Assembly (NCBI GenBank): GCA_965153355.1 | Contig: OZ231127.1 | Location: 24,056,001-24,120,000, forward strand | Source of the DNA: Flaccisagitta enflata | Taxonomy: Eukaryota; Chaetognatha; Sagittoidea; Aphragmophora | Reading direction: 5' to 3' | Length of the DNA stretch: 64,000 nt | Shown here: positions 23,697 to 35,700 of the stretch, piece by piece | Layout: each line of letters opens with the position of its first letter | Numbering within the stretch: position 1 is the first letter of the stretch | Notes under the pieces: generated by a model | Told to the model about the DNA's origin: nothing | Seen by the model: the letters and a program-made list of their open reading frames with translations, nothing else | The model's database searches: none | Made by a program: the position numbers and the translations under genes

Positions 23697-24376
23697 ACAA
23701 TGAAATTTAAACACAGACAGAGTATGATACTGTCACGCGATAAGCGTAAGTAAACACAATGTCTCGCCCCACCTGGATGACCGCGTCTGAAGGTTGTTGG
23801 CCTTCGGCATTGAAAGGTCGATGGTGCGCTGTCATCCGGCACTCGACCGCAACAATCCAACCGTTTCATTGCAATAAACTCGAACATAAGTCCCAATTGA
23901 AAATTCAAGAGGGTCGTGCGAAACCAAATAAAAGTCGCTAAACAATGGCTCCAAAGTCCGATGCATGTTAAAAAAAGGCACTCTTTGTCCAGATTAGGCC
24001 CGAAAGGCTCACGTTGTCGGGGCCCTCAAAAAGCCAGCATTTAAAGGGGCTCATGATAACCTTATTTGCACATCTTTAAGGTCCCTTTTTATTTAGCGTC
24101 TTTGTTTTTATACCCATTAGTTCCTTGATAATGAAATCAGCTACGTGAAATATATTACGAAGAGTGGAAATGATAAGCACTTTTATAGCAGTGCATAACC
24201 AAATTTACATCTGTACATATTGCTTTGATTTGAACAGGAAAAGTTGTATCTACCTGTTTGATCTATAGAAAAACCCACGTCATGGATAATCTAAAGATTT
24301 GCTGTCATAAATTTTTTATTTGCACTTTATCAAACCCATTTTGACCCTATGAAAGGTAACCTTCATGAATGTAATA

Positions 24377-26446
24377 CAGTACGAGAATCAAAGAACTGGG
24401 TAACTGGAGGGAAGCTATATCTGTAAAACGGCTAGGATTCATGATCAAATTTTTTACCACAAAATGCACCTATAGATGTACTATGTTGTTTAAGGTTTTG
24501 GAGCCATTCCAACAAATTCATTTTTTTTTTGTCCAAAATTTTTTTTTCTGTTTTTGGCTGATTTTGACTAAAAATTACTAAAAGAAAAGTGCTCATATAT
24601 GTATGTTAGTTAGATACGTTCTTCTACATTTATTTTTTATTGAGGATTTTCCGTCAATTTTTGTGGCTATGGCACCCAAAACTCAAAAAACACAAAAAGT
24701 GGGATATTTCCTAAGATTTTCAATAAAATCCCTTGATTTTTGGTGTGGTAGTTTTAGTTTTAGGATTCACTAATAAGTGTGCAAATTTTGAGCTCTTAAA
24801 ATGAATTTTTGATACATTTATGAAATTTTAAATTTTTCACAAAATGCAATGTATGCAGGATGATTTTTACAGTGAAATTTTTTTCAAATAAAAATTTTAC
24901 TTAATTATTATATTTTGATAAAATAAATAACAATTGGAAGTTTCTAAAAAAATTTTGAACTATCCCTCTTAGAAAAAAATTTTTTTTCACAAAATATGTG
25001 AAAATGACCCATTTTTGAAGTTGAATAAAAACTGTTCCTGTCATCAGAACTTCATTTTTGGTGGAGTTGTTACCTGTTATCTACTCTAACTTCACCTAAA
25101 ATTTGAGCTCACTGCGACTAACGGTTGCGGAGATATTGACGTTCAAGTTACTTTGTCAGAAGCAAGTAACAAAATTAGCATTTTGGCCATTTTGAGCTTA
25201 TAAAATTGTATTTTTTCCTTCACACACCTTCATTTTGGCTGAAGTTACTCATGTTTATGCACATATTTGCATAAAATTTCTCACTTGTCAATTAATACCG
25301 TTTTACAGTTAGCGGTAGTCCAAGAGATTTCAAAAATACAAATTTTTCAACAAAAACTACTGTGAAAATCTTTCAAAAAAATTTTGGAAAAAGTTTTCAT
25401 CAGGGTTTTTGAGTTGGAAAATAGAATAGTTTCTAATTTTGGACCCCCTTTGGAGACCTTTTATTGAAAAATTTATGCTGATTTTTCCGCCTAAGATTTG
25501 ATTGAAAAATTTGCATTTTTTGAAACTTTGGACCACCATAACTGTAAAACGGCTTGGCTGACAAGTGTGAGTTGCAATATGAATATATGCATAAACGCGA
25601 GTAACATCAGCAAAATGAAGTATGTGAAAAGAAAAATGCAATTTATGCGAAGTAAATAACCAAAAATGCCTAACGATTTCTCTGACTAAATATGCTGAGC
25701 GTCAATATCGCGGCGGTATACTGATGAGCTCAGGCCGCGAGATAGTATAGTAGATGTAGTCTTCACAAAAATGAAGTTGATCGGATGACAGGAACAGTTT
25801 TCATTCAACTTCAAAAAATGGGTCATTTTCACAAATTTTGAGCAAAAAATTTTTTTCTAAGAGGGCTAGTTCAAATTTTTTTTTAGAAACTCTTAATTTG
25901 TTATTTATTTTATCAAAAAATAACAATTGGCAAAATTTTTTATTTGAAAAAGAAAAATTTTGACTAAAAATTGTCTACATTGCATTTTGTGAAAAAAATT
26001 ATTTCATACTATATCAAAAATTCATTTAAGAGCTGAATTTTGCACTTATTAGTGAATCCTAAAACTACTACCACACAAAAAATCAAGGGATTTTATTGAG
26101 AATCTTAGGAAATATCCGACTTTTTGTGTTTTTTGAGTTTTGGGTGCCATAGCCACAAAAATTGGCGGAAAATCCCCAACAAAAAATGAAATGTGTGTTA
26201 ACATATCTAACTAACATACATATGAAAGAATTTTCTTTAAATGTAATTTTTGTAGTCAAAATCAGCCAAAAACAGAAAAAAAAATTTTTGGACAAAAAAA
26301 AATGAATTCGTTGGAATGCCTCCAAAACCTTAAACAACATAGTACACCTATAGGTGCATTTTGTGGTAAAAAATTTGATCATGAATCCTAGCCGTTTTAC
26401 AGATATGGCTTCCCTCCAGTTACCCAGTTCTTTGATTCTCGTACTG
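24377..26446. mobile_element. Foldback transposon with ~1-kb inverted arms, TA-flanked
   Basis: The two halves are inverted copies of one another along almost the whole length: the left end starts CAGTACGAGAATCAAAGAAC and the right end is its reverse complement. TA is present on both outer sides (24375-24376 and 26447-26448). The centre is near 25410. The arms have diverged by substitutions and small indels, so the element is not recent. Open frames inside are short and AT-driven and no transposase is visible. CAGT termini and TA duplication suggest a Tc1/mariner-type non-autonomous element or a rearranged pair. Confidence 0.8.
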
Positions 26447-27113
26447 TATTTGATAAAAAATTTCGACAGCTACTATGATTGTCTTGACAGTATCTGGGAT
26501 ATTCTTAATCAAATCTCGAGCAAACTCATTTAAAAACCCTACAACGAAATATGCAACAAAAAGTATCTCATAAATGTTGAAAAAAATTGGGTAAAAAGAA
26601 TGAATGAGACCAAAAAGAAGCAAACAAGCGGACCATCTATTCTACAAATATTTGTATTAAATTAAAAAAAAAGAATACGAAAAAGAACAAAAAATACAGT
26701 AAGACTTGAAATAAAAGGCGCTTTTATCGGCAAATGAAATGCTTATTGTGCAGACGTAAGATCGTGAAACAAACTCATTCAAAGCCTCAAGAACTAATAT
26801 CTTTTTTTAGATTTTCTCGGTCCTTTTCATTTCTTGACTCTTTTTTTTTTCTAAATTTCGGAGACAAGCGTTCGAGATAAGGAAAGTGGAGGAAAAAAAA
26901 AGGAAAAGAAAACTATCGCTTCATTCAACCTTATCTCGATATTACAGCTGAAGGCAGAGAGAGAGAGAAAGAGAGAGAGAGAATAAAGTTCTAACTTGTA
27001 GTTTTGATCTTTTCATAATAGTCTCACTCAAAATGATCATAAAGTTTCAAGTACCGCTCAACCGTCTCGCTCTTTCTCTGTCTGTTTCTGTGTGTCTCTG
27101 TCTGTGTGTCTGT
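26447..27113. other. No recognisable gene
   Basis: AT-rich sequence with a short GA tract at about 26955-26985 and CTGT repeats running up to the next foldback. Confidence 0.5.
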
Positions 27114-27658
27114 CAGCCGGAGACCCTTGAAAAGCTGATTTTTCAGCTTTTGCTTTTTTTTTTCAATTTTTCCTTAATTTCTCTTGGCTAAATGTGCTCA
27201 TTGAGTGGGTTAATTTTTTTCTTGTTATGGATCCATGGTCTGTAGCTACATTGTGTGAAAAAATTGCGGTTAATAACTCAATTTCAGCATTTTTTCTCAA
27301 ATCATGAAAAATATTGAGTTCAGATGGCAACTTTCAATTTTTTTCGTTTTTGGCTTACAGATAGATTTTGAGACAAGGAATTCATCTAGAATGTCAAATC
27401 CTTTAACACCCCTGACATAATTAGGACGGCGAGCATCTGAAGGCAAGATTTAGTGTGTCAACAGGGGTCAAAATAGAAATTTTCATGAGAATAGAAATGA
27501 CAAATGACATTGAAAAAATCATTGTAATATATCATGGTAGATATTTAATTGCAAAATTTGCATTCAAATTAGACAAAAGAGCAAGTATTGATACCATCAA
27601 CTTAAAATATTCACTAAAAAATTTCCAGAGTTTTATATTTGTTCACTGATAGGAGGCT

Positions 27659-27799
27659 TGTTAAAATTATAACTTTGCATAGAAAATGGAAAAATACAAA
27701 AATGAAGAACATAGCCGCCTCCCAAAATTGATTACAGAGGCGGCTATGTTTTTGAAAATGCAAAATTCCTCTGCATTTGAGTGTCTTATAATTTTAACA
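27659..27799. mobile_element. Nested hairpin element
   Basis: GTTAAAATTATAA at the left pairs with TTATAATTTTAAC at the right. In the centre ACATAGCCGCCTC pairs with GAGGCGGCTATGT. About 140 bp; probably a small MITE within one arm of the foldback. Confidence 0.6.
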
Positions 27800-28617
27800 G
27801 CAGCAATTGGATAAAAAGTGTAAACAAAATTTCAGTAAAAACCTTTTTTTCTTTGCTTTGCTTATGTGAATTGCTGATTATAAGGTTCATTAGAGGTCAG
27901 CATATGACAAAGACATACACACAGTGTGTTTCTGGGGACAATTTGTCTCTTGAAAATATTTTTGGCATCATTATTATTCAACTATAGTTGAAAAAATGTG
28001 GCGAAACACTAAATGTGGCATCAAATGCTCGCCGTCTTAGGCGAACTGGGAACATAGGCCATATAGCGTGAAATAGTGGCCCCATCTCTACAAGATTTGA
28101 CATAGAAATAGAAAAAATATCATACTTTGACATAGTAGAGCAACTGAGAGGAATTATTTACCGGTAGAAGGGTGAGAAGGTAATCAGTCAGAAATGGCCA
28201 ATCGGATTTTGACTGATTTTCCCCACAATATTTCTACATGAAGATGGCACATATTTACAGCTGTTATTTGTGGTCTGTACCCAAGCCATTTGTCTTTGAT
28301 GGTTAGAGTCTTATTCTTTTAATGATTTTAAGGAAGTTGCGGCCAAGAAATGGACAGGGGCAGCCCCTGAAACTGACAAAATTGTGCATTAAGTAAATTA
28401 GTGATAATGGACCAAGTGAGACTGTATCACATAAGAAAATGGCGATAAAACGACTTGAATAGGCCTTAAACCTAGTTTTTGAATTATTTTTGACTGAACT
28501 TGAAAGGAATTTACACCAGAAAGTGTGAAAATATCCCAAAGTGTCATTCAAATCACTTTGTCCCACTCAAATAGATAAAATCAAACCTCAGTTCGCCTAA
28601 TTTTGTCAGGGGTGTTA

Positions 28618-28886
28618 GCACTCATCAATAAAGAGGTCAAAACGCGCTTTTAAATATCTAAAAGCTCAAAAGCTTAACACCCAAGTTGTTAGAGCTCAAA
28701 AAGCTCAATTCTGAGCTTTTCAAAAGCTCAGAGTTGAGCTTTTTGAGACTTACCTCCTCCTATACGCAAGTCTCAAAAAGCTCAACTCTGAGCTCTAGCA
28801 ACTTGAGACTTAAGCTTTAGAGCTCAAAAAGCTGATTTCTGAGCTTTTAAATATTTAAAAGCGCGTTTTGACCTATTTATTGGTGC
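28618..28886. mobile_element. 269-bp TA-flanked MITE nested in the foldback
   Basis: Termini GCACTCATCAATAAAGAGGT and GCACCAATAAATAGGTCAAA (other strand), both continuing into an AACGCGCTTTTAAATAT-type inverted repeat. TA lies on both sides. The other arm of the host foldback (near 27400) still shows the uninterrupted sequence CCTTTAACACCCCTGAC, an empty site that fixes the boundaries. Confidence 0.8.
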
Positions 28887-29171
28887 TAAAGGATGTGACA
28901 TTCCAGATGAATTCCTTGTCTCAAAATCTATCTGTAAGCCAAAAATTAGAAAAATTGAAAGGTGCCATCTGAACCCAATTTTTTTCATGATTTCAGAAAA
29001 AATGCTAAAATTGAGTTAACAACCACAATTTTTTTACACAATGTAGCAACAGACCATAGGTCCACGACAAAAAAGAAGTTAGCCCACTCAATGAGCTCAT
29101 TTAGCCAAGAGAAGTTAAGGAAAAATTGAAAAAAATGCAAAAGCTGAAAAATCAGCTTTTCTAGGGTCTCC

Positions 29172-29174
29172 GGC

Positions 29175-29221
<47 letters not shown>

Positions 29222-29360
29222 GTCTGTGTGTCTGTCTGTCTTGCTGTCTGTCTGTCTCTGTCTGTGTGTCTGTCTGTCTTGCTGTCTGTCTGTCTGTCTC
29301 TGTCTCTCTCTCTTTGTCTCTCTCTGTCTCTGTCTCTCTCTGTCTCTGTCTCTATCTCTG

Positions 29361-29455
<95 letters not shown>
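29172..29455. repeat. (TCTG)n then (TC)n microsatellite
   Basis: CTGT tetranucleotides grade into about 100 bp of pure TC. All overlapping ORFs are artefacts. Confidence 0.95.
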
Positions 29456-29563
29456 CCCACTATCTCTGTCGGACTCATTTTTTCTGTCTGCTGTGACATG
29501 TATTCCTCCTTGTGTAGGTGTGCACGTGCGTTTCATGTTGTTTGTGAGTGTTTGTGCTAGTTT

Positions 29564-29716
29564 GTGTGTGTAAGTTTGTGTGTGTTTGTGTGTGTGTGTG
29601 TATGTGTGTGTGTGTGTTTGTGTGCAATAGAACTTTTATATCTCAATTTAAAGTCACTAACAATTCATAAAACTTCATTGAGACAAAATACAAAGTTCAG
29701 TCATATCAAATCTTCA

Positions 29717-29806
<90 letters not shown>
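29564..29806. repeat. (GT)n microsatellites
   Basis: An imperfect GT run at 29564-29625 and a pure one at 29719-29806. Confidence 0.93.
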
Positions 29807-29808
<2 letters not shown>

Positions 29809-29997
29809 CTGTGTGTGTTCCCTTTCAAATATATATGATCATGATACCTCTTGCTTTTGTATCTATATAAAACGCAATTCCGAATGGATAGAATGTGTTA
29901 TCTATTTGCCTCTTTTCTCTTCTCTTAGGCACGCGAGTGTCTATTACGCCGAGAATAGAAACGGCAACAAGATTAAATATCAGTTTTCTCTTTTCTT

Positions 29998-30356
<359 letters not shown>

Positions 30357-30827
30357 AATGACACTCTTTTTATCCGGTATTCACATCGATTCCTCCGCAT
30401 AAACGACGGAATAAACGGCTTTTTGTATGTGCTTTCAATGGTTATATGACGTGGTTAGTGGTGCTTTATTTTTTCTCTTTGAATCCATATTGTTACCAGT
30501 TTATGATACCATAAGCGCGCTTTTTAAATGGAGATGGAGACTGTTTTTCACAAGCTAGGGCCTGAGAGGAGACTCATTGAATTTAGCATTGATGCATTTT
30601 AGAAAAAAATTTTATATATAACTTTTACAGTATAACAATAGAGACAAGACCAGAGCCTTCCTCTTTTATCTTATATCCTCAAGTATATCTGAGTGTAGAT
30701 TAATAGCAGACCCCAGTCGCGTGCGGGTGAATGGTAGGCGGGGGCAGTGATGTTGGAGGCTATCAAGGCGGTTGGGCATAAACTGTGTTGCAAATGCTAC
30801 CACCATTCATCGATAAAATCACCGAAA

Positions 30828-30831
<4 letters not shown>

Positions 30832-30907
<76 letters not shown>

Positions 30908-30908
30908 A
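30832..30908. repeat. (GAAA)n microsatellite
   Basis: Pure GAAA run. Its counterpart in the right arm is (TTTC)n at 62381-62458. Confidence 0.95.
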
Positions 30909-30918
30909 CGAAAGAGAA

Positions 30919-31086
30919 AACAAGGCCGGATACACGGCCAATAGTAGTTGCGGACGGGTGGGCAGGAGCGGAAATGCGCGTTTTCACTCTTTCCAACTCG
31001 ATCACCATGACCGACGGATCGACGGACAGACCAACGAACGGACCAACGGACGGACAAAGCCTCTTATAGAGCTGCGTGTCCGCAAC
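30919..31086 (-). mobile_element. Twin-hairpin repeat, family A, full-length and short
   Basis: At about 168 bp this is one of the most compact complete copies. Minus strand: hairpin AGTTGCGGACACGCAGCTCT, AAGAGGCTTTGTCCGTCCGT, GTC repeats, TCCTGCCCACCCGTCCGCAA then CT, and hairpin GGCCGTGTATCCGGCC followed by TTGTTTT. It is inserted in the GAAA/TTTC tract, which continues on both sides. The right-arm counterpart is 62202-62371. Confidence 0.85.
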
Positions 31087-31246
31087 TAAAAAAGAAAAGA
31101 AATACTAGGAAGGAATGAAACAAAAGGAAGGAGAATAAAACTAAGTGCGCTAGAGAATATGGATGTCGTAGCGTTTGCGGATGCTTTTGTTTTGGTTACT
31201 GTTGAAACTAGCGTTGTTGTGCTGTCGCTGTTGCTTTTGCGGATGC

Positions 31247-31378
<132 letters not shown>

Positions 31379-31674
31379 TTTTTGGTTTTTGGTGTATTCG
31401 TTCTCAATCTCATCGCTGTTGCTTTTGTCGTTGGGTTTGCGGATACCTGTTGTTGCTGAAATATTTGTCATTGCTGTCGTTGTCCTTGCTGTTGTTGTCG
31501 TTGCCGTTGTTGTCATTACTGTTGTTGTTGTTGTTGTTGTTGGTGTTGGTTTTGCGGGTGTTGAGATTAGATTCTGTTGCGCGTGAGAAAGACTCTTAAA
31601 GCGGAATAAAAAGCAAAATTATCGCCGCCAACGAAGAAACCTGAGAACAGACAAACACAAACGGAAAAGGAGTG

Positions 31675-31860
31675 TGGGGTGACAAGGGAGTGGAGTGACA
31701 AGGGAGTGGGGTGACAAGGGAGTGGGGTGACCAGGGAGTGGGGTGACAAGGGAGTGGGGTAATAAGGGATGTGGGGTGACAAGGGATTGGGGTGATAAGG
31801 GAGGAGGGGTGACAAGAGAGGTGGCTTGGCAAGGGAGAGGGGTGATAAGGCAGTGGGGTG
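31675..31860. repeat. Minisatellite (GTGACAAGGGAGTGGG units)
   Basis: About 12 units of 14-17 bp. The right-arm counterpart is at 61440-61625. Long open frames exist because the unit lacks stops, but the peptides are simple Pro, Leu, Ser and Thr repeats. Confidence 0.88.
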
Positions 31861-32177
31861 ACGAGGGACGTGGAGTGAAAAACGAGTGTGATGAAAAAGG
31901 GATAACAAGGGGGTGACAAGGGGGTGGGAGGACGACAAAGAATGACGAAGTGGAACGGCAGATGGCGATGACTGATGTGAGAGAGGGATACATGGCAGGA
32001 GGTTTTGGGAAAATGGAGTGGGGATGGAGGTGGTAAAAAAGGGAAAGGACGAAAGTTAGGAGAAGACAAGAACTAATTGGTTTGCCGTGTTCATAACGAC
32101 CAAAACCGATTTCTGTCCGATTGATTACCGGTGGACGCTGTTAAACTCGTCTCTAATTGAATCAGGGACAGCTTTTT

Positions 32178-32275
32178 AGGTGCGCCAACGCACCTCTATG
32201 ATCGGCCGTCTGTTGGTCTCGCTAACCTTTGAGGATCAACCAGGCGCACCTATTGGCCTTCTTGGCCTTGTTTTT
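32178..32275 (+). mobile_element. Divergent twin-hairpin repeat (GGTGCG stem)
   Basis: 5' hairpin AGGTGCGCCAACGCACCT with a stem entirely different from the usual one. Near its 3' end lies AGGCGCACCT, complementary to the 5' arm. It ends in the hairpin GGCCTTCTTGGCC and TTGTTTT. At only 98 bp it is a minimal copy showing that structure rather than sequence is kept. A second copy follows immediately. Confidence 0.75.
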
Positions 32276-32402
32276 TGGTCGCGGGCGCGCGACCCTACAG
32301 TCTACATCTTGCCGTGTCGGACGGTATGTCGGTACGTCCGAGCGGTTATCGCATTACTGCTCCTGCCCAACCGTCCGCGACTGGATTGCCGGCCTTGTTC
32401 TT
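32276..32402 (+). mobile_element. Twin-hairpin repeat (GGTCGCG stem)
   Basis: 5' hairpin GGTCGCGGGCGCGCGACC. 3' part TGCTCCTGCCCAACCGTCC then GCGACTGGATTGCCGGCCTT and GTTCTT. It lies 110 bp upstream of the homeobox exon of Hhex copy 1. Confidence 0.75.
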
Positions 32403-32512
32403 ATTCAGTCCCTCAAACACATTTCACAAAATTCCTATCATTTTTCATCAATCTTCTCTCCAATTTCCTCCTCCTCCTCCTCCTGCCACCCTCTCCCTTT
32501 ACCCCCACACAG

Positions 32513-32778
32513 GCGTCCTCCCGCATCACCCCCACCACAAACACCCACCCCATCTGTTGTGGGGTTCGGCGGTGTTACAACGACCGCTTCACAAACGGAA
32601 AGGCGGTCAAGTCCGTTTCTCCAACGATCAAACGGTGGAATTGGAGAAGAAGTTCGAGAGTCAGAAATATTTGTCGCCGCCGGAAAGAAAAAGACTCGCC
32701 AAATTACTCCAACTCACCGAAAGACAAGTCAAAACGTGGTTTCAAAACCGCAGGGCCAAGTGGAGGAGGCTCAAACAG
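32513..32778 (+). CDS. hhex: Hhex copy 1, homeobox exon
   Basis: Acceptor CCCCCACACAG before 32513, donor CAG/GTGGGT after 32778, 266 bp. The whole homeodomain is in this single exon. It differs from copy 2 (60526-60791) at seven bases, all synonymous. Confidence 0.92.
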
Positions 32779-35700
32779 GTGGGTGGGTGGTTTTAGGGTT
32801 TTTAGGGTGTGTGTGTGTTTTTCTGTTTGTATGAGTGTTTGTTTGCGCAAGTGTATGACACGGAGCAAGATCGCGTGAAAATTGCCAGTCACACAAATCT
32901 AGCATATTCTATTGCATCCAAAAGCTATAAAAAATTATCCTGCAAGTTACCAGATGTACCCAAGTATTATATAAAGTGAATCCTCTTAGGTCAGGTGACC
33001 ATCATGGCCAGTTTGGGGCTGTAAATATTGTTAAATCTTTAAGAAAAAGTGCCAAAAAATCAAAATCTGACAACAAAGATTGAAATGACCTGATTTTTGA
33101 TGGTTGCTGTCCTCAAAAAACTAACAAACCTGCTCTTTTTATTAACCAAACCCACTCAAGGCATCACAAGGTTTAAATAAAAAAATTGGCTATCTACAGA
33201 CTCAAAATTTAGGTACAAAAAAAAACATTTTTTCTAATTTTCAAAATTACAATGAAAAAAAGAAAAAATGCAAAAAAGTTAATCCAGTGAAATTAAAGCA
33301 TACTTCCTGCTGACCCAGCGTCATGAAATTTGAGAGCTAGTTACAAATAATAAATGGCTAGTTGTGTTTCAAATTTTGTCTGTCTGCGATGATTTTAAGG
33401 TGCCATTTTGATATTTTTTTGATTGGATGTAAGATAATTTTAGATTTTGGAAAAAAACATTTTGCAATTTGAAAATAACAAATAAAAAAAACGGACAAGG
33501 TTTTTGCATTTTTGAAAACATGGGGACCTAGATAATCAATTTTGCTAGGTCCCCATGTTTTTAGTTTTCCCAATTTTTCATTTTCTATGCAAATTTGTTA
33601 TTTTCAATGAGAGTGGTTCTGACTCATTTTCTATTGTAGTCAGGGATCTTAGCAGCAGAAACAAAAGTGTAGGTCCAAATTTTTCAAAAACCTCTGGAAC
33701 CTCACTATTCTGACATAGTTTTTTGTGCTGAACACGAATCTGACCTTCATTTTGAAATATTTTTTGGGCATCCCTTTCAAATATCCATTTTTTTGCCATT
33801 TTTGGGGTAAAAATGCACTTTTTGGCTTTTTGGAATACACTTATGTCACTAGGTTGCGTTTTACAGTCAAATCTAAAAAGAACTGGAGTGAATACACAGT
33901 TTGCGAGAGTCTGGCGGTCATACAGGGACTTAATTTGGCCAAAAAAAGGCCAAAAAAGACCAAAGATGGCCAAAATCAGCCTTTTCATTTAATAGATCGT
34001 TGTTATTCAAAAATTTTTCGCCAATCTCACTCGATCCAGTCAGAACTAGGTCAAATGTACTCATTGAGAGCTTTGAAAACTGATATGGGGGCCATGACCG
34101 GCCAAAAACAGGCCCAAATATGGCCAAAAAAGGCCAAAATTGGCATTTTCATTCGAAAGATCGTTGTTATTCAAAATTTCTTTGCCAATCTCACTCAATC
34201 CAGTCAGAATTAGGTCAAATATACTCATTGAGAGCTTTGAAAACTGTTACCGGGGCCATTATATGCCAAAAACAGGCCCAAAAATGGCCTAAAATGGTCA
34301 AAATCAGCATTTTCATTGCATTTATCATTGTTTTTTAGAATTGTTTCACCAATCTCACTCAATCCAGTCAGAACTAGGTCAAGTATACTTATTGAGAGCT
34401 TTGAAAACTAATACTGGAGCCATAACAGGTCAAAAACAGGCCAAAAATAGCCTAAAATGGTCAAATTGGCATTTTCATCTTATATATCAATGTTATTTAG
34501 AATTTTTTTGCCAATCTCACTCAGTCTAGTCAGAAATAGGTCAAATATACTCATTGAGAGCTTTGAAAACTTATATGGGGCCAAAACAGGCCAAAAACAG
34601 GCCAAAAATGGCCTAAAATAGTCAAAATCTGCATTTTCATCTTTTAAATCACTGCTATTTAGAATTTTTTGCCAATCTCCCTCAATCCAGTCAGAACTAG
34701 GTCAAATATACTCATTGAGAGCTTTGAAAACTAATACACGGGCCATTACAGGCCAAAGATGGTCCAAAAATGGCCTAAAATGGTCAAAATTGGCATTTTC
34801 ATCTCATAAATCATCGTTACCGGTATTTAGAATTTTTTTGCCAATCCCACTCAAACCAGTCAGAACTAGGTTTAATATACTCATTACTTATCCAAAAATA
34901 TCTGAGATATTGAGCATTTTATAGCCAACCTCAGTCACTTAAGTCAGAAATAGGACAAATACAGTGGGACCTCGGTTTAACGGATTTCTAGGGACTCACT
35001 ATTTTTGTCTCTTAAATCTGAAATCCCTTGAATTGAATTCATTGTTTTATTAATGATTTTTACATTAGTTATCAAATTCATAGTGAAACCACATCCTTTT
35101 TAGTCGCGGACAAGCGACTCTATAAGAGGCTTTGTCCGTCCGTCGGTCGGTCTGTTGGTTGGTCCGTCGGTTGGTCCGTCACGCTCGAGTCGAAAAGTGG
35201 GAAAACACGCATTTCCGCCCCTGCCCACCCGGTATTGGCCGTGTATCCGGCCTTGTTTTAAAGTTTGTTCATCAACAATGATTGATTTAGTTCATGGCAG
35301 GATATTTATGGTACAGTAAATATTTCATCATTTTTAATGATTTTTTTCTTAAAGTTTATCTAAAAATCATTTTGTTTTTCAAAATTCATCAAATTTACCT
35401 AAAATTTCTCCTGATGTAAGGATATTTTTAAAAACTTGTCTCTTAAATCTGAATATCCCTTAAATAGAGGTTCCTTATATAGAGGTTTTTTAACATTGGA
35501 AAAGCCTGAAAAACTTCGGGACCAGACAGTGTTTTCTCTTAAATGCGGATATCCCTAAGGTGGGATTCCACGCTATAGTCTTTGAGAGCGTTGAACACTG
35601 ATGCCTGGATCATAACAGGCCAAAAACAGGCCATAAATGGGCTATAATGGCCAAAACCTGCATTTCCGCCAACCAGTTCATTATAAAGCAGATTTTTAGC

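Larger units (their letters stand above)
27114..29176. mobile_element. Foldback transposon inserted in a CTGT microsatellite
   Basis: Left end CAGCCGGAGACCCTTGAAAA pairs with the right end TTTTCTAGGGTCTCCGGCTG (mismatched at one or two positions). Complementarity continues inwards through TTGGCTAAATGTGCTCATTG and further, about 0.9 kb per arm. Both outer sides are CTGT/TC microsatellite, so the target duplication cannot be resolved. It contains at least two younger nested hairpins (27659-27799 and 28618-28886). No transposase ORF. Confidence 0.75.

Noticed and set aside
29936-29996. Possible short exon after TTCTCTTAG encoding HASVYYAENRNGNKIKYQ
   Set aside because: The acceptor looks fair and the peptide is plausible, but no donor follows before the microsatellite and no neighbouring exon of the same protein was found.
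31567-32069. 157-aa and 124-aa Pro/Leu/Ser/Thr ORFs on the minus strand, conserved in the right arm
   Set aside because: Minisatellite translation; three overlapping frames are equally open and equally conserved.
32180-32512. Reading the Hhex frame upstream of 32513 as coding N-terminus
   Set aside because: An 8 bp indel between the arms changes the upstream frame, and the region is made of two twin-hairpin repeats and a pyrimidine tract ending in CACACAG, which is an intron 3' end.
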